A stretch of DNA of 64,000 bases, taken from the NCBI GenBank assembly GCA_945861785.1, contig CAMAWD010000023.1, positions 1 to 64,000 of the forward strand. Reading direction: 5' to 3'. The DNA comes from Rhodoferax sp. OV413 (GTDB lineage Bacteria; Pseudomonadota; Gammaproteobacteria; Burkholderiales; Burkholderiaceae_C). The position numbers and the translations under genes are program-made. Of this stretch, positions 1-7,118 are shown piece by piece. A model generated the notes under the pieces. That model made no database searches and was not told the DNA's origin. It saw only the letters and a list, made by a program, of their open reading frames with translations. Each line of letters begins with the position of its first letter. The stretch's first letter is position 1.

Positions 1-550
1 CCAGCATGTCGTAGCTGTAACGCAGGTTGCGGCTCTTGCGTTGCGCAACCAGGGCTTCCTGCATGGCTTCGGTGATGGTCTGCCCGAGCACGAATTGCCG
101 GCCCAGCAGTTGCACCGCGCGCAAGGTGGCGGCCACAACGGAGCGCGCGCCGAGTTTGGCGAACATGCCGCTGGGCGTTTCGCTGTCGGGCAGAAACTTC
201 TTGCTCATGGCAATCGCGGTGCTGGACAGTCGGGCCAGTGTCTTGTCACCGGCGGCGTCGAAATCGGCCCGGCCCAGTTGGTCGGCAGTGAGGGCGATCG
301 CGGTTTCGGCGTCCGGCACACGCAGCAAGGCCTCGGCCAGACGCATCAGGGCCAGGCCTTCGGCGCTGGAGATCGGGTATTCCTTGAGCAGGCTCTCCAT
401 GGCCCAGAAGGGCGGCGGGTTCTGCCGCACAGCCTGCACCCACGGCGTGGCGGTGCGGGCCGCAGCGGCCCAATCGAGCGCCTGGGCCAGGCTGCCCAGG
501 TGGCTGGCGACGACTTCGGATTCGGCGCGATAAGGATGGGGCAAACGCAT
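1..550 (-). CDS. putA: PutA, proline dehydrogenase/P5C dehydrogenase, N-terminal part (runs off left edge)
   Basis: The minus strand opens with an ATG at 550 and stays open to the window edge, giving about 183 residues. The segment PISSAEGLALMRLAEALLR followed by a run ending in RQFVLGQTI and RYSYDML is typical of the arch and early proline dehydrogenase region of PutA, which oxidises proline to glutamate in two steps. The protein begins straight in this region, with no ribbon-helix-helix DNA-binding domain, so it should be the short, non-autoregulating form that relies on a separate regulator. The Lrp-like protein at 4185-4661 is a candidate. The FAD site and the aldehyde dehydrogenase domain would lie outside the window. 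A strong inverted repeat lies 81 bp upstream of the start. Confidence 0.88.
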   Translation of the reverse strand, partial: MRLPHPYRAESEVVASHLGSLAQALDWAAAARTATPWVQAVRQNPPPFWAMESLLKEYPISSAEGLALMRLAEALLRVPDAETAIALTADQLGRADFDAAGDKTLARLSSTAIAMSKKFLPDSETPSGMFAKLGARSVVAATLRAVQLLGRQFVLGQTITEAMQEALVAQRKSRNLRYSYDML

Positions 551-630
551 GGCAGGCTCCGGTGCTTGAACGAAGATGCTATGTTCTTTGATTTATTGAC
601 GAATGTTTCACCAAAATATCTCCACCAGAT

Positions 631-660
631 AGGCAATTTGACTGAAATTGCAAATTGCCT
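631..660. promoter_or_regulatory. Perfect 10-bp inverted repeat upstream of putA (putative operator)
   Basis: The arms AGGCAATTTG (631-640) and CAAATTGCCT (651-660) are exact reverse complements separated by 10 bp, a spacing of one helical turn from arm start to spacer. The site is AT-rich within otherwise GC-rich DNA and lies between putA (minus) and the small gene at 708 (plus). No T-run follows, so an operator is more likely than a terminator. The obvious candidates for binding are the Lrp/AsnC proteins encoded at 3.7-4.7 kb; this is inference. Confidence 0.55.
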
Positions 661-707
661 GCGCCCTGTACAGTTGACCCCACCACGATGCCAACCGACC
701 ACCACGC

Positions 708-923
708 ATGAAAACGAAACCCGCCCGCATCTTGAGCTTCAAGTGCAAGACTTGCTCCAAACCGGTGACCCTGTACCTGCAGAAGGTCTCGGCCTGCTCC
801 CACGTCCAGCCCTACCTGGGCGTGTGCGCCTGTGGTGCACCCTACCGGCATGCGACCGGCGCACAGGATGCGGTCAGTTCGTTCGTGCTGTCGCTCGACG
901 GCAGTTGGCGCCACCACCACTGA
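708..923 (+). CDS. Small cysteine-rich, zinc-ribbon-like hypothetical protein
   Basis: A 71-residue protein beginning MKTKPARILSF. It has a CKTC pair near residue 13 and a second cluster CSHVQPYLGVCACG near residues 30-43, a spacing compatible with a small zinc ribbon or knuckle, and ends in WRHHH. I do not recognise a named family. It is followed after 11 bp by another small unknown gene, suggesting co-transcription. There is no classical Shine-Dalgarno sequence before the ATG. The lysine- and cysteine-rich composition, and its position between two genes without overlap, support it being real. Confidence 0.5.
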   Translation: MKTKPARILSFKCKTCSKPVTLYLQKVSACSHVQPYLGVCACGAPYRHATGAQDAVSSFVLSLDGSWRHHH

Positions 924-934
924 GGCCCAGCACC

Positions 935-1282
935 ATGGCCACCCCGCATTGCGCCCGCGTGATTTACTGGCGCGCCAATCCCGGCCAGTTCGAGGCCTAC
1001 ACCAACTACCTTCGGGACATCGTCGAACCGATCGACCATGAGGCCCAGCGTCGCGGCGATCTGCTCGGCTTCACCACACTGATGGACGCGTCGCCGGGCG
1101 CGCCCTGGACCCACATGCGCCTGTTCACATTCGAGAACCCCGCGCAACGCGCCAACATGGTGGCCGCATTGGCGCAGGCCGCTACCACGCTGACACCGGA
1201 TGCCGGGAAACGCGCGGCCCGGGCAGCCCATGTCGCGACCTTGCGCGAGCGTGTTGGAGAGTCCGACTTCGACATCTTGTGA
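935..1282 (+). CDS. Conserved-looking hypothetical protein, possible dimeric alpha/beta barrel
   Basis: A 115-residue protein starting MATPHCARVIYWR. The same frame is open far upstream, but that stretch lies opposite putA and has no protein-like features, so the ATG at 935 was chosen. The opening (RVIYWRANPGQFEAYTNYL) followed by GDLLGFTTL and a HMRLFTFENPAQRANMV segment has the rhythm of small ferredoxin-like (Dabb/ABM type) proteins, but no diagnostic residue is visible, so I assign no function. It lies 11 bp after the zinc-ribbon-like gene, and the two are probably one transcript. Confidence 0.5.
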   Translation: MATPHCARVIYWRANPGQFEAYTNYLRDIVEPIDHEAQRRGDLLGFTTLMDASPGAPWTHMRLFTFENPAQRANMVAALAQAATTLTPDAGKRAARAAHVATLRERVGESDFDIL

Positions 1283-1351
1283 GGGCTCCATGCCGGGTGT
1301 CGCGCCAGTGTGGCCTAATGGAGGGTTGAACCAATTCAGATGGAGTAAACC

Positions 1352-1519
1352 ATGGCCAAAGAACCCAGAACCGAGGCAGAACGCCGCGCCACCCCCGCAC
1401 CGGTGCCTGCACCGGGCTTCACCAAGCCCGTCGTGCGCGGACAAAAGATCAGCCTGGAGCGTGGCACGGCCACCCGCAGCAAGAAGAATCCAGGCAAGCG
1501 CCCCAAGAAGGGCGGCTGA
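1352..1519 (+). CDS. Very small basic hypothetical protein (55 aa)
   Basis: ATG at 1352 preceded by GGAG at 1342-1345. The product has 55 residues, starts MAKEPRTEAERRA, passes through a proline/alanine linker and ends in a strongly basic tail (SKKNPGKRPKKGG). It has no membrane segment. The good ribosome binding site, the position 69 bp after the previous gene and the stop 17 bp before the convergent arginase gene support a real gene. The basic tail suggests nucleic acid or ribosome association; that is inference only. Confidence 0.5.
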   Translation: MAKEPRTEAERRATPAPVPAPGFTKPVVRGQKISLERGTATRSKKNPGKRPKKGG

Positions 1520-1536
1520 TGGCCGCAACACGCGCC

Positions 1537-2493
1537 TCAGGCGCGTGCCGCCCCCTTGCGCATCAGGGTGCTCTTGCCAAACAGGCTCTCCACCAGATCG
1601 ACCGCGAGTTCGGCCGTGCGGTTGCGCACATCGAGCGCCGGATTGAGCTCGACAATGTCCAGTGATGCCAACAACCCGGTATCGGCGATCATTTCCATGC
1701 ACAGCTGCGCCTCGCGGTAGGTCGGGCCACCACGCACCGTGGTGCCCACACCGGGCGCAATGTCGGGGTCCAGAAAGTCGACATCCAGGCTGACGTGAAG
1801 GTGGGTACCAGGGTCGGCCATGGCCAGCGCCAGTTCCATCGCGTGGCGCATCCCCATTTCGTCGATGTAGCGCATGTCGAACACCTCGATGCCCATGTCG
1901 TGCACGAGGCGCTTCTCGCCCGCATCCACGCTGCGGATTCCGATCTGGCGCAGGTCGCGCGGATTCAGGGCCGGCACATGGCCTCCGATGCCCACCAGCT
2001 CGGCCGGGCCCTCGCCACACAGGCAGGCGACCGGCATGCCATGGATGTTGCCGCTGGGCGTGAGTGTGGCAGTGTTGAAGTCGGCATGGGCGTCCAGCCA
2101 CAAGACACGCAATTTGCGGCCGCGTTCGCGGCAATGGCGCGCCACCGCGCTGATCGACCCGATGCCCAGGCAATGGTCGCCGCCAAGCACCATCGGGAGG
2201 CGCCCATCGGTGAGTTCTCGGTACACGGCCGCGTGCAACAGGCGGTTCCACTGCACCACCTCGGGCAGGTGGCGAAAACCATCGACTGCCGCCTGCCATG
2301 GATTGGCCGGGCCAACCAGATTGCCGCAGTCTTTCACGTCCACGCCAAACTGTGCCACCGCCTGATGGATGCCAGCCACCCGCAAGGCCTCCGGCCCCAT
2401 GCGCGCGCCCAGTGTGCCAGCGCCTATGTCGGTGGGCACACCAATCAGGCTGACACCACCCCGGGCGCCTTGAGGTGGCAAGGGGTGCACCAT
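1537..2493 (-). CDS. rocF: Arginase
   Basis: A 318-residue ureohydrolase that hydrolyses arginine to ornithine and urea in the cytoplasm. The three manganese-binding signatures are in order: GGDHCLGIGS, DAHADFN and SLDVDFLDPDIAPGVGT, plus the C-terminal DIVELNPALD segment. Length is normal for the family. Its ATG overlaps the stop of the upstream ornithine cyclodeaminase gene (TGATG at 2491-2495), so the two are translationally coupled. The pairing with the cyclodeaminase, which consumes ornithine, favours arginase over agmatinase or formiminoglutamase. Confidence 0.93.
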   Translation of the reverse strand: MVHPLPPQGARGGVSLIGVPTDIGAGTLGARMGPEALRVAGIHQAVAQFGVDVKDCGNLVGPANPWQAAVDGFRHLPEVVQWNRLLHAAVYRELTDGRLPMVLGGDHCLGIGSISAVARHCRERGRKLRVLWLDAHADFNTATLTPSGNIHGMPVACLCGEGPAELVGIGGHVPALNPRDLRQIGIRSVDAGEKRLVHDMGIEVFDMRYIDEMGMRHAMELALAMADPGTHLHVSLDVDFLDPDIAPGVGTTVRGGPTYREAQLCMEMIADTGLLASLDIVELNPALDVRNRTAELAVDLVESLFGKSTLMRKGAARA

Positions 2494-3569
2494 CAGGACA
2501 GCGCCGCAACTGCGCCCGCGACCTGCGCCGTGGCGGTCGGGCGGACCGAACCAAACAGGTTCTTCGGGTTGGCCAGCGCCGGGATCAAGGCAATTGGTTG
2601 ACCCAGCCCCAGCCTGCGTGCGCAGCCGTGCATGAAACGCAGCGCGGAGTAGTCTTCGAGCGCGAACCCGACGGAGTCGAACACCGTCACCTCCTGGTTA
2701 TGCATCCGCCCGCGTGCCTGGCCCTGGAGCACCTGCCAGATTTCGGTTACCGGAAAGTCGGCCTCCAACTGCTGCAGGTCGCCCTCGACCCGAGTCTGTG
2801 GCTCGTACTCGACGAACACGCGCGCAGCCCGCAAAACGTCGGGATGCAGCTCGGTCTTGCCCGGGCAATCGCCGCCCACGCCATTGATGTGCATGCCAGG
2901 TTCGAGCATGTCGGGCGTGATGATGGTGGCGTTGGTCTTGTCGGCGGTCACGGTCGTCACTATATCGGCGCGCCGTACTGCTTCGGCAATACTTTTGCAC
3001 GGCACAACACGCATGCCGGTGTGCTCCAGGTTGCCCACCAGCTTGCTGGTGGCGGCCGGGTCGGTATCGAACACCCGAATCTCGCTGATTCCGATCAGGT
3101 GGTGGAAAGCCAGTGCCTGGAACTCGCTCTGGGCGCCATTGCCGATCAAGGCCATGCAGCTCGCGTCCTTGCGGGCCAGCACCCGCGCTGCAACCACCGA
3201 CATCGCGGCGGTGCGGATGGCGGTGGTCAGGGTCAACTCGCTCAGCAGCACCGGCACGCCAGTGGCCACGTCAGCCAGTCCACCAAAGGCCATAACGGTG
3301 GGCAGGCCGAGACGGCCGTTGGACGGATGGCCATTGACGTACTTGAATGCATAGGTGTCGCCATCCGAGATCGGCATGAGTTCAATGACTCCGGTCTCGG
3401 AATGGCTGGCCACACGCGCCTGCTTGTCGAAATTCTGCCAGCGCAGGTAGTCTGCGTGAATGGCATCGGCCATTGCGCGCAGGCATTCGGCCATGCCGAG
3501 ACGGCGCACGATGGCGACGACATCATCGGTGCTCAGGAACCGGGTTTTGACAGGGGACGGGTTTTTCAT
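2493..3569 (-). CDS. Ornithine cyclodeaminase
   Basis: A 358-residue ornithine cyclodeaminase/mu-crystallin family protein, expected to convert ornithine to proline and ammonia using NAD+. The start ATG at 3569 gives MKNPSPVKTRFLS; the frame is open further upstream across the neighbouring regulator, but that part is non-coding. A Rossmann motif (ALIGNGAQSEFQALAF) is present near the middle, followed by EIRVFD, and the typical MHINGVGGDCPGKTEL segment appears in the C-terminal half. It is first in a two-gene operon with arginase (1-base overlap), which supports ornithine as substrate rather than lysine or alanine. The Lrp/AsnC gene at 3690 is divergent and is the likely regulator. Confidence 0.9.
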   Translation of the reverse strand: MKNPSPVKTRFLSTDDVVAIVRRLGMAECLRAMADAIHADYLRWQNFDKQARVASHSETGVIELMPISDGDTYAFKYVNGHPSNGRLGLPTVMAFGGLADVATGVPVLLSELTLTTAIRTAAMSVVAARVLARKDASCMALIGNGAQSEFQALAFHHLIGISEIRVFDTDPAATSKLVGNLEHTGMRVVPCKSIAEAVRRADIVTTVTADKTNATIITPDMLEPGMHINGVGGDCPGKTELHPDVLRAARVFVEYEPQTRVEGDLQQLEADFPVTEIWQVLQGQARGRMHNQEVTVFDSVGFALEDYSALRFMHGCARRLGLGQPIALIPALANPKNLFGSVRPTATAQVAGAVAALS

Positions 3570-3689
3570 GGTGTGCCGTGGACAGGAAGAGGTGACGGGC
3601 AGTGTCGCGACTGGGTCTGTCAATGTAAATCGGCAACAATGCTGTCTTTCTATCAAAAATATGGCATTTAGACAGAAAAAATTATCATA
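3570..3689. promoter_or_regulatory. Divergent control region between ornithine cyclodeaminase and Lrp regulator
   Basis: These 120 bp are strikingly AT-rich from about 3640, with A/T runs and an imperfect dyad ATTAT...ATAAT spanning about 3681-3700, which reaches into the regulator start. This arrangement (regulator divergent from its catabolic operon, AT-rich dyads between) is typical of Lrp/AsnC control. No consensus -35/-10 pair can be assigned with confidence. Confidence 0.4.
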
Positions 3690-4124
3690 ATGACAATAAT
3701 GGACGCCATCGACCAGAAACTGCTCTCCCTGCTGCGCCAGGACGCCCGCACCAGTGTCGCCATCCTGGCCAGAAAACTGGGCGTCTCGCGGGGCACAGTG
3801 GGCAACCGCATTGCCAAGCTCGAGGACGCCGGCACCATCGTCGGTTACACCGTGCGGCTGCGGCCCGACGCGCAGCCGCAGCAGATCAGCGCATGGATGA
3901 GCGTGGCTGTTGAAGGCAACGAGACGCGCGCGGTGATCGGCAGCCTGCTGGGCGAACCCGGTGTGGCCGCCCTGCACGACACCAACGGCCGCTGGGACCT
4001 GCTGGCCGAATTGCGCGCCACGAACCTGTCCGAACTCTCCCGCGTGCTGGAACGAATCCGCCTGGTGCGCGGCATCAGCAGCACCGAGACCAGCATCCAC
4101 CTCGAGACCTACCGCGTCGCATGA
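3690..4124 (+). CDS. Lrp/AsnC family regulator of the arginine/ornithine operon
   Basis: A 144-residue Lrp/AsnC protein: winged HTH in residues about 5-60 (SVAILARKLGVSRGTVGNRI) and a RAM ligand-binding/oligomerisation domain after about residue 70 (DLLAELRATNLSELSRVLERI). A second ATG at 3699 gives the family-typical opening MDAIDQKLL and may be the true start; neither has a clear ribosome binding site. It is divergent from the ornithine cyclodeaminase-arginase operon, so it probably senses arginine, ornithine or proline and controls that operon. This role is inferred from position. Confidence 0.88.
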   Translation: MTIMDAIDQKLLSLLRQDARTSVAILARKLGVSRGTVGNRIAKLEDAGTIVGYTVRLRPDAQPQQISAWMSVAVEGNETRAVIGSLLGEPGVAALHDTNGRWDLLAELRATNLSELSRVLERIRLVRGISSTETSIHLETYRVA

Positions 4125-4184
4125 GCGCCGCGCCGGGCCGCCCCAGACTCGCTCGCACCGCAGTGCGCAGCACGGAGTTTCCTG

Positions 4185-4661
4185 ATGAGTGATTCCGCAT
4201 CAGCGCTCGACCGCATCGACCTGCGCATCCTCGGGTGCCTGCAGGCGGACGGCCGGATATCCAACCTGAAACTGGCGGAATCTGTCGCACTGTCACCCAC
4301 CGCCGTGCTGGCGCGGGTGCAGCGGCTTACCAAGGAAGGCTACATCCTGGGTTACGAGGCACGCCTGAACCCGCTCAAACTCGGGCTCGGCATGATGGTG
4401 TTTGTCGAGGTGTTGCTCGACAAGACCACACCGAACATCTTCGAAGCCTTCAAGGCCGCAGTGCAGGTACGCGACGAAATCATGGAGTGCCACATGGTTG
4501 CCGGTGGGTTCGACTACCTGCTCAAGACCCGCGTGGCCGACATGAAGGCCTACCGTGATTTTGCCGGCATGGTCTTGTGGCAATTGCCCGGCGTGCGTGA
4601 AACCCGCACCTACGCGGTGATGGAAGAGGTCAAGAGCACCACCCAGCTGCCCTTGTCGTGA
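4185..4661 (+). CDS. Lrp-like transcriptional regulator (PutR/Lrp type)
   Basis: A 158-residue Lrp/AsnC protein, more similar in feel to true Lrp/PutR than its neighbour: HTH around residues 25-55 (NLKLAESVALSPTAVLARV) and RAM domain with FVEVLLDKTTPNIFEAFKAA, ECHMVAGGFDYLLKTRV and the ending LPGVRETRTYAVMEEVKS. In proteobacteria with a short PutA lacking a DNA-binding domain, a protein of this type commonly activates putA in response to proline. Here putA, arginase and ornithine cyclodeaminase lie within 4 kb, so control of putA is a reasonable inference. It is transcribed in tandem with the first regulator, 60 bp downstream. Confidence 0.88.
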   Translation: MSDSASALDRIDLRILGCLQADGRISNLKLAESVALSPTAVLARVQRLTKEGYILGYEARLNPLKLGLGMMVFVEVLLDKTTPNIFEAFKAAVQVRDEIMECHMVAGGFDYLLKTRVADMKAYRDFAGMVLWQLPGVRETRTYAVMEEVKSTTQLPLS

Positions 4662-4680
4662 GGCCGGGCCCCACGGGGCG

Positions 4681-5361
4681 TCAACGCTGGCCGAAGATCG
4701 CCGATCCGACGCGCACCATGGTGCTGCCCGCCTGTACCGCGGCATCGAGGTCGGCACTCATGCCCATCGACAGGGTGTCGAGCGCCAAGCCGCGCGCGTT
4801 GAGTGCATCGAACAGTTGCCGCGCACGTGCATGCAGTGCCGTCGCCGCTGCGAAGTCGGTCGCTGGCTCCGGAATCGTCATCAGGCCGCGCAGCGCAAGC
4901 CGGGGCAATTGGCGAACCGCGTCAACCAGGGCGGGCAGATCTTGCGGCGAGACACCGGCCTTGCTCGCGCCGCCGTCGGTATTGACCTGAATACATACCT
5001 GCAACGGGGCCAGCGCTGCCGGGCGCTGCGCGTCCAGGCGCTGGGCGATCTTGAGCCGGTCGAGCGACTGCACCCAATCGAAATGCTCGGCCACCAGCCG
5101 GGTCTTGTTGCTCTGGATCGGCCCGATGCAATGCCACTCGATAACACGGTGGCGCAATGCATGGATCTTCTCGACCGCTTCCTGGATGTAGTTCTCGCCA
5201 AAACAGGTCTGCCCGGCCGCAAAAGCCTGTTCGACCTGCGCCACGCCGAAAGTCTTGGACACCGCCAGCAAGCGAACCTCCGAAGGGGCGCGGCCAGCGG
5301 CCCGGCAGGCTGCACCTATGCGCCCATGAATGGCTAGGAGATTGCGTGCAATCGTGGTCAT
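4681..5361 (-). CDS. yggS: YggS family pyridoxal-phosphate homeostasis protein
   Basis: A 226-residue PLP-binding TIM-barrel protein (COG0325/PROSC family) thought to buffer PLP. Key segments: LLAVSKTF with the PLP-binding lysine near residue 36, the GENYIQE loop, EWHCIGPIQSNKTR, CIQVNTDGGASKAGV, and the C-terminal LSMGMSADLDAAVQAGSTMVRVG phosphate-binding part. ATG at 5361 was chosen because the open frame beyond it runs into the control region and pilT. It is divergent from pilT with 36 bp between starts, a conserved arrangement in Burkholderiales and Pseudomonas. Confidence 0.93.
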   Translation of the reverse strand: MTTIARNLLAIHGRIGAACRAAGRAPSEVRLLAVSKTFGVAQVEQAFAAGQTCFGENYIQEAVEKIHALRHRVIEWHCIGPIQSNKTRLVAEHFDWVQSLDRLKIAQRLDAQRPAALAPLQVCIQVNTDGGASKAGVSPQDLPALVDAVRQLPRLALRGLMTIPEPATDFAAATALHARARQLFDALNARGLALDTLSMGMSADLDAAVQAGSTMVRVGSAIFGQR

Positions 5362-5397
5362 AATTACCGCCAAGCGTAACAAACCATTGAGGGATCC

Positions 5398-6441
5398 GTG
5401 GACATTACCCAATTGCTGGCTTTCAGCGTCAAGAACAAGGCCTCCGACCTGCACCTCTCGGCCGACTTGCCGCCGATGATCCGGGTCCACGGGGATGTCC
5501 GTCGCATCAATGTCGAGCCACTGGACCACAAGGCGGTCCATGCCATGGTCTACGACATCATGAACGACACCCAGCGCAAGAACTACGAAGAGTTCCTGGA
5601 GATCGACTTCTCCTTCGAGATCGAAGGCCTGGCGCGTTTTCGTGTGAACGCGTTCAACCACAACCGGGGCGCCGGCGCCGTATTCCGGACCATCCCGTCC
5701 AAGATCCTCTCGCTCGAGCAGCTCAATGCGCCCAAGATCTTCGCCGACCTGGCGCTCAAGCCGCGCGGCATGGTGCTGGTGACCGGCCCTACCGGCTCGG
5801 GCAAGTCCACCACCCTGGCGGCCATGGTCAACTACCTCAACGAGACCGAATTCGGCCACATCCTCACGGTGGAGGACCCCATCGAGTTCGTCCACGAGTC
5901 CAAGAAATGCCTGGTCAACCAGCGTGAGGTCGGCCCGCACACGCTGAGCTTCGCGGCTGCGTTGCGCTCCGCGTTGCGCGAAGACCCGGATTGCATCCTG
6001 GTGGGCGAAATGCGCGACTTGGAGACCATCCGCCTGGCCATGACCGCCGCGGAGACCGGCCACCTGGTGTTCGGCACCTTGCACACGTCGAGCGCAGCCA
6101 AGACGATCGACCGGATCATCGACGTGTTCCCGGCGGACGAAAAGGAAATGGTGCGCGCCATGTTGTCGGAGTCGCTGCAGGCGGTGATCTCTCAGACCTT
6201 GTGCAAGACCAAGGACGGCCAGGGCCGGGTCGCCGCGCACGAAATCATGCTGGGGACCAGCGCCATCCGCAACCTGATCCGGGAGGCCAAGGTGGCCCAG
6301 ATGTATTCATCGATCCAGACCGGCAACAGCGTCGGCATGCAGACGCTGGACCAGAACCTGACCGACCTGGTCAAGCGCAACGTGATCAGCGCTGCAGAAG
6401 CACGCAGCAAGGCCAAGATCCCCGAGAACTTCCCCGGCTGA
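5398..6441 (+). CDS. pilT: Type IV pilus retraction ATPase PilT
   Basis: A 347-residue hexameric secretion ATPase that powers pilus retraction and twitching. Walker A GPTGSGKST lies at residues 130-138, the Asp box follows (LTVEDPIEFVH), Walker B (CILVGEMRD) is at about 199-207, the His box (GHLVFGTLHT) at 221-230, and the PilT-specific AIRNLIRE motif near the C terminus. Translation starts at GTG 5398 (MDITQLLAFS); no better ATG lies nearby. It is followed after 26 bp by a cyclic-nucleotide-binding protein and then pilU, all on the plus strand, so probably one operon. Confidence 0.97.
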   Translation: MDITQLLAFSVKNKASDLHLSADLPPMIRVHGDVRRINVEPLDHKAVHAMVYDIMNDTQRKNYEEFLEIDFSFEIEGLARFRVNAFNHNRGAGAVFRTIPSKILSLEQLNAPKIFADLALKPRGMVLVTGPTGSGKSTTLAAMVNYLNETEFGHILTVEDPIEFVHESKKCLVNQREVGPHTLSFAAALRSALREDPDCILVGEMRDLETIRLAMTAAETGHLVFGTLHTSSAAKTIDRIIDVFPADEKEMVRAMLSESLQAVISQTLCKTKDGQGRVAAHEIMLGTSAIRNLIREAKVAQMYSSIQTGNSVGMQTLDQNLTDLVKRNVISAAEARSKAKIPENFPG

Positions 6442-6467
6442 GCCGCAACCGAGAACAGGAGCACCGG

Positions 6468-7097
6468 ATGCCAGGCATTTTCGAGTTCCTCAAACCCAAG
6501 TCCAGACCGGAATCAACCGACGACAAGCCCGACTCGATCCTTTTCAGCACGGCATTTGCGGGTTTGGGGGTGGACGCCTCCCTGCTCGTGCCCTGGGAGG
6601 CACGGGCGGTCGAGATCGATGCCCAACGGGTCAGCGCGTCGCGGGGGACCAAAATGCTCCAGGGCCTGTGGGCGAAAGACAAGTACATGAGCCACCTGGA
6701 CGCAAAGGCGATCCAGAGCCTGGAGCGCTACTTCGACTTTGCCATGGTGCCGCCCAACCGCGACGTGATCCGCCAGGACGAATACGGCAACTTCATGCTG
6801 GTGCTGCTGTCCGGTGCGATTGCGGTGGACCGGGCCCAGCCCTGGGGCGAGCGGCTGCGCCTGGCGGAGACGCGTCCAGGCGAGGTCCTGGGCGAGATGT
6901 CGCTGCTCGACAGTGGCATCCGGTTCTCGGCCTGCACCACCATGAACGAATGTGAAGTGGCCGCACTCAGCGCAGAGGGCATGGACGACATGATGTCGGC
7001 GAACCCGCAACTGGCTGCCAACCTGATTGCCCTGCTGGCCCGAAAACTGTCGTTGCGGCTGCGCGTTGTCAGCGCACGCCTGAGCGAAAAAAAGTGA
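6468..7097 (+). CDS. Cyclic nucleotide-binding domain protein between pilT and pilU
   Basis: A 209-residue protein starting MPGIFEFLKPKSR, with a Shine-Dalgarno-like AGGAG at 6457-6461. The C-terminal half (about residues 80-205) is a cNMP-binding fold: IRQDEYGNFMLVLLSG is the early beta roll, and GEVLGEMSLLDSGIRFSACTT is the phosphate-binding cassette region, although the arginine-serine/threonine arrangement is RFSACT. There is no HTH after the domain, so it is not a Crp-type transcription factor. Position between two pilus retraction ATPase genes suggests that it ties pilus retraction to cAMP or c-di-GMP; this is inference. Confidence 0.85.
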   Translation: MPGIFEFLKPKSRPESTDDKPDSILFSTAFAGLGVDASLLVPWEARAVEIDAQRVSASRGTKMLQGLWAKDKYMSHLDAKAIQSLERYFDFAMVPPNRDVIRQDEYGNFMLVLLSGAIAVDRAQPWGERLRLAETRPGEVLGEMSLLDSGIRFSACTTMNECEVAALSAEGMDDMMSANPQLAANLIALLARKLSLRLRVVSARLSEKK

Positions 7098-7118
7098 CCA
7101 ACCTGGAACCACAACACA

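Noticed and set aside
41-934. Long plus-strand open frame continuing upstream of the gene at 935
   Set aside because: It runs opposite putA and through its control region; composition is not protein-like and the ATG at 935 opens the plausible product.
842-2554. Minus-strand open frame of about 570 codons over the small genes and arginase
   Set aside because: It overlaps the arginase gene in another frame and consists of arginine/glycine-rich shadow sequence.
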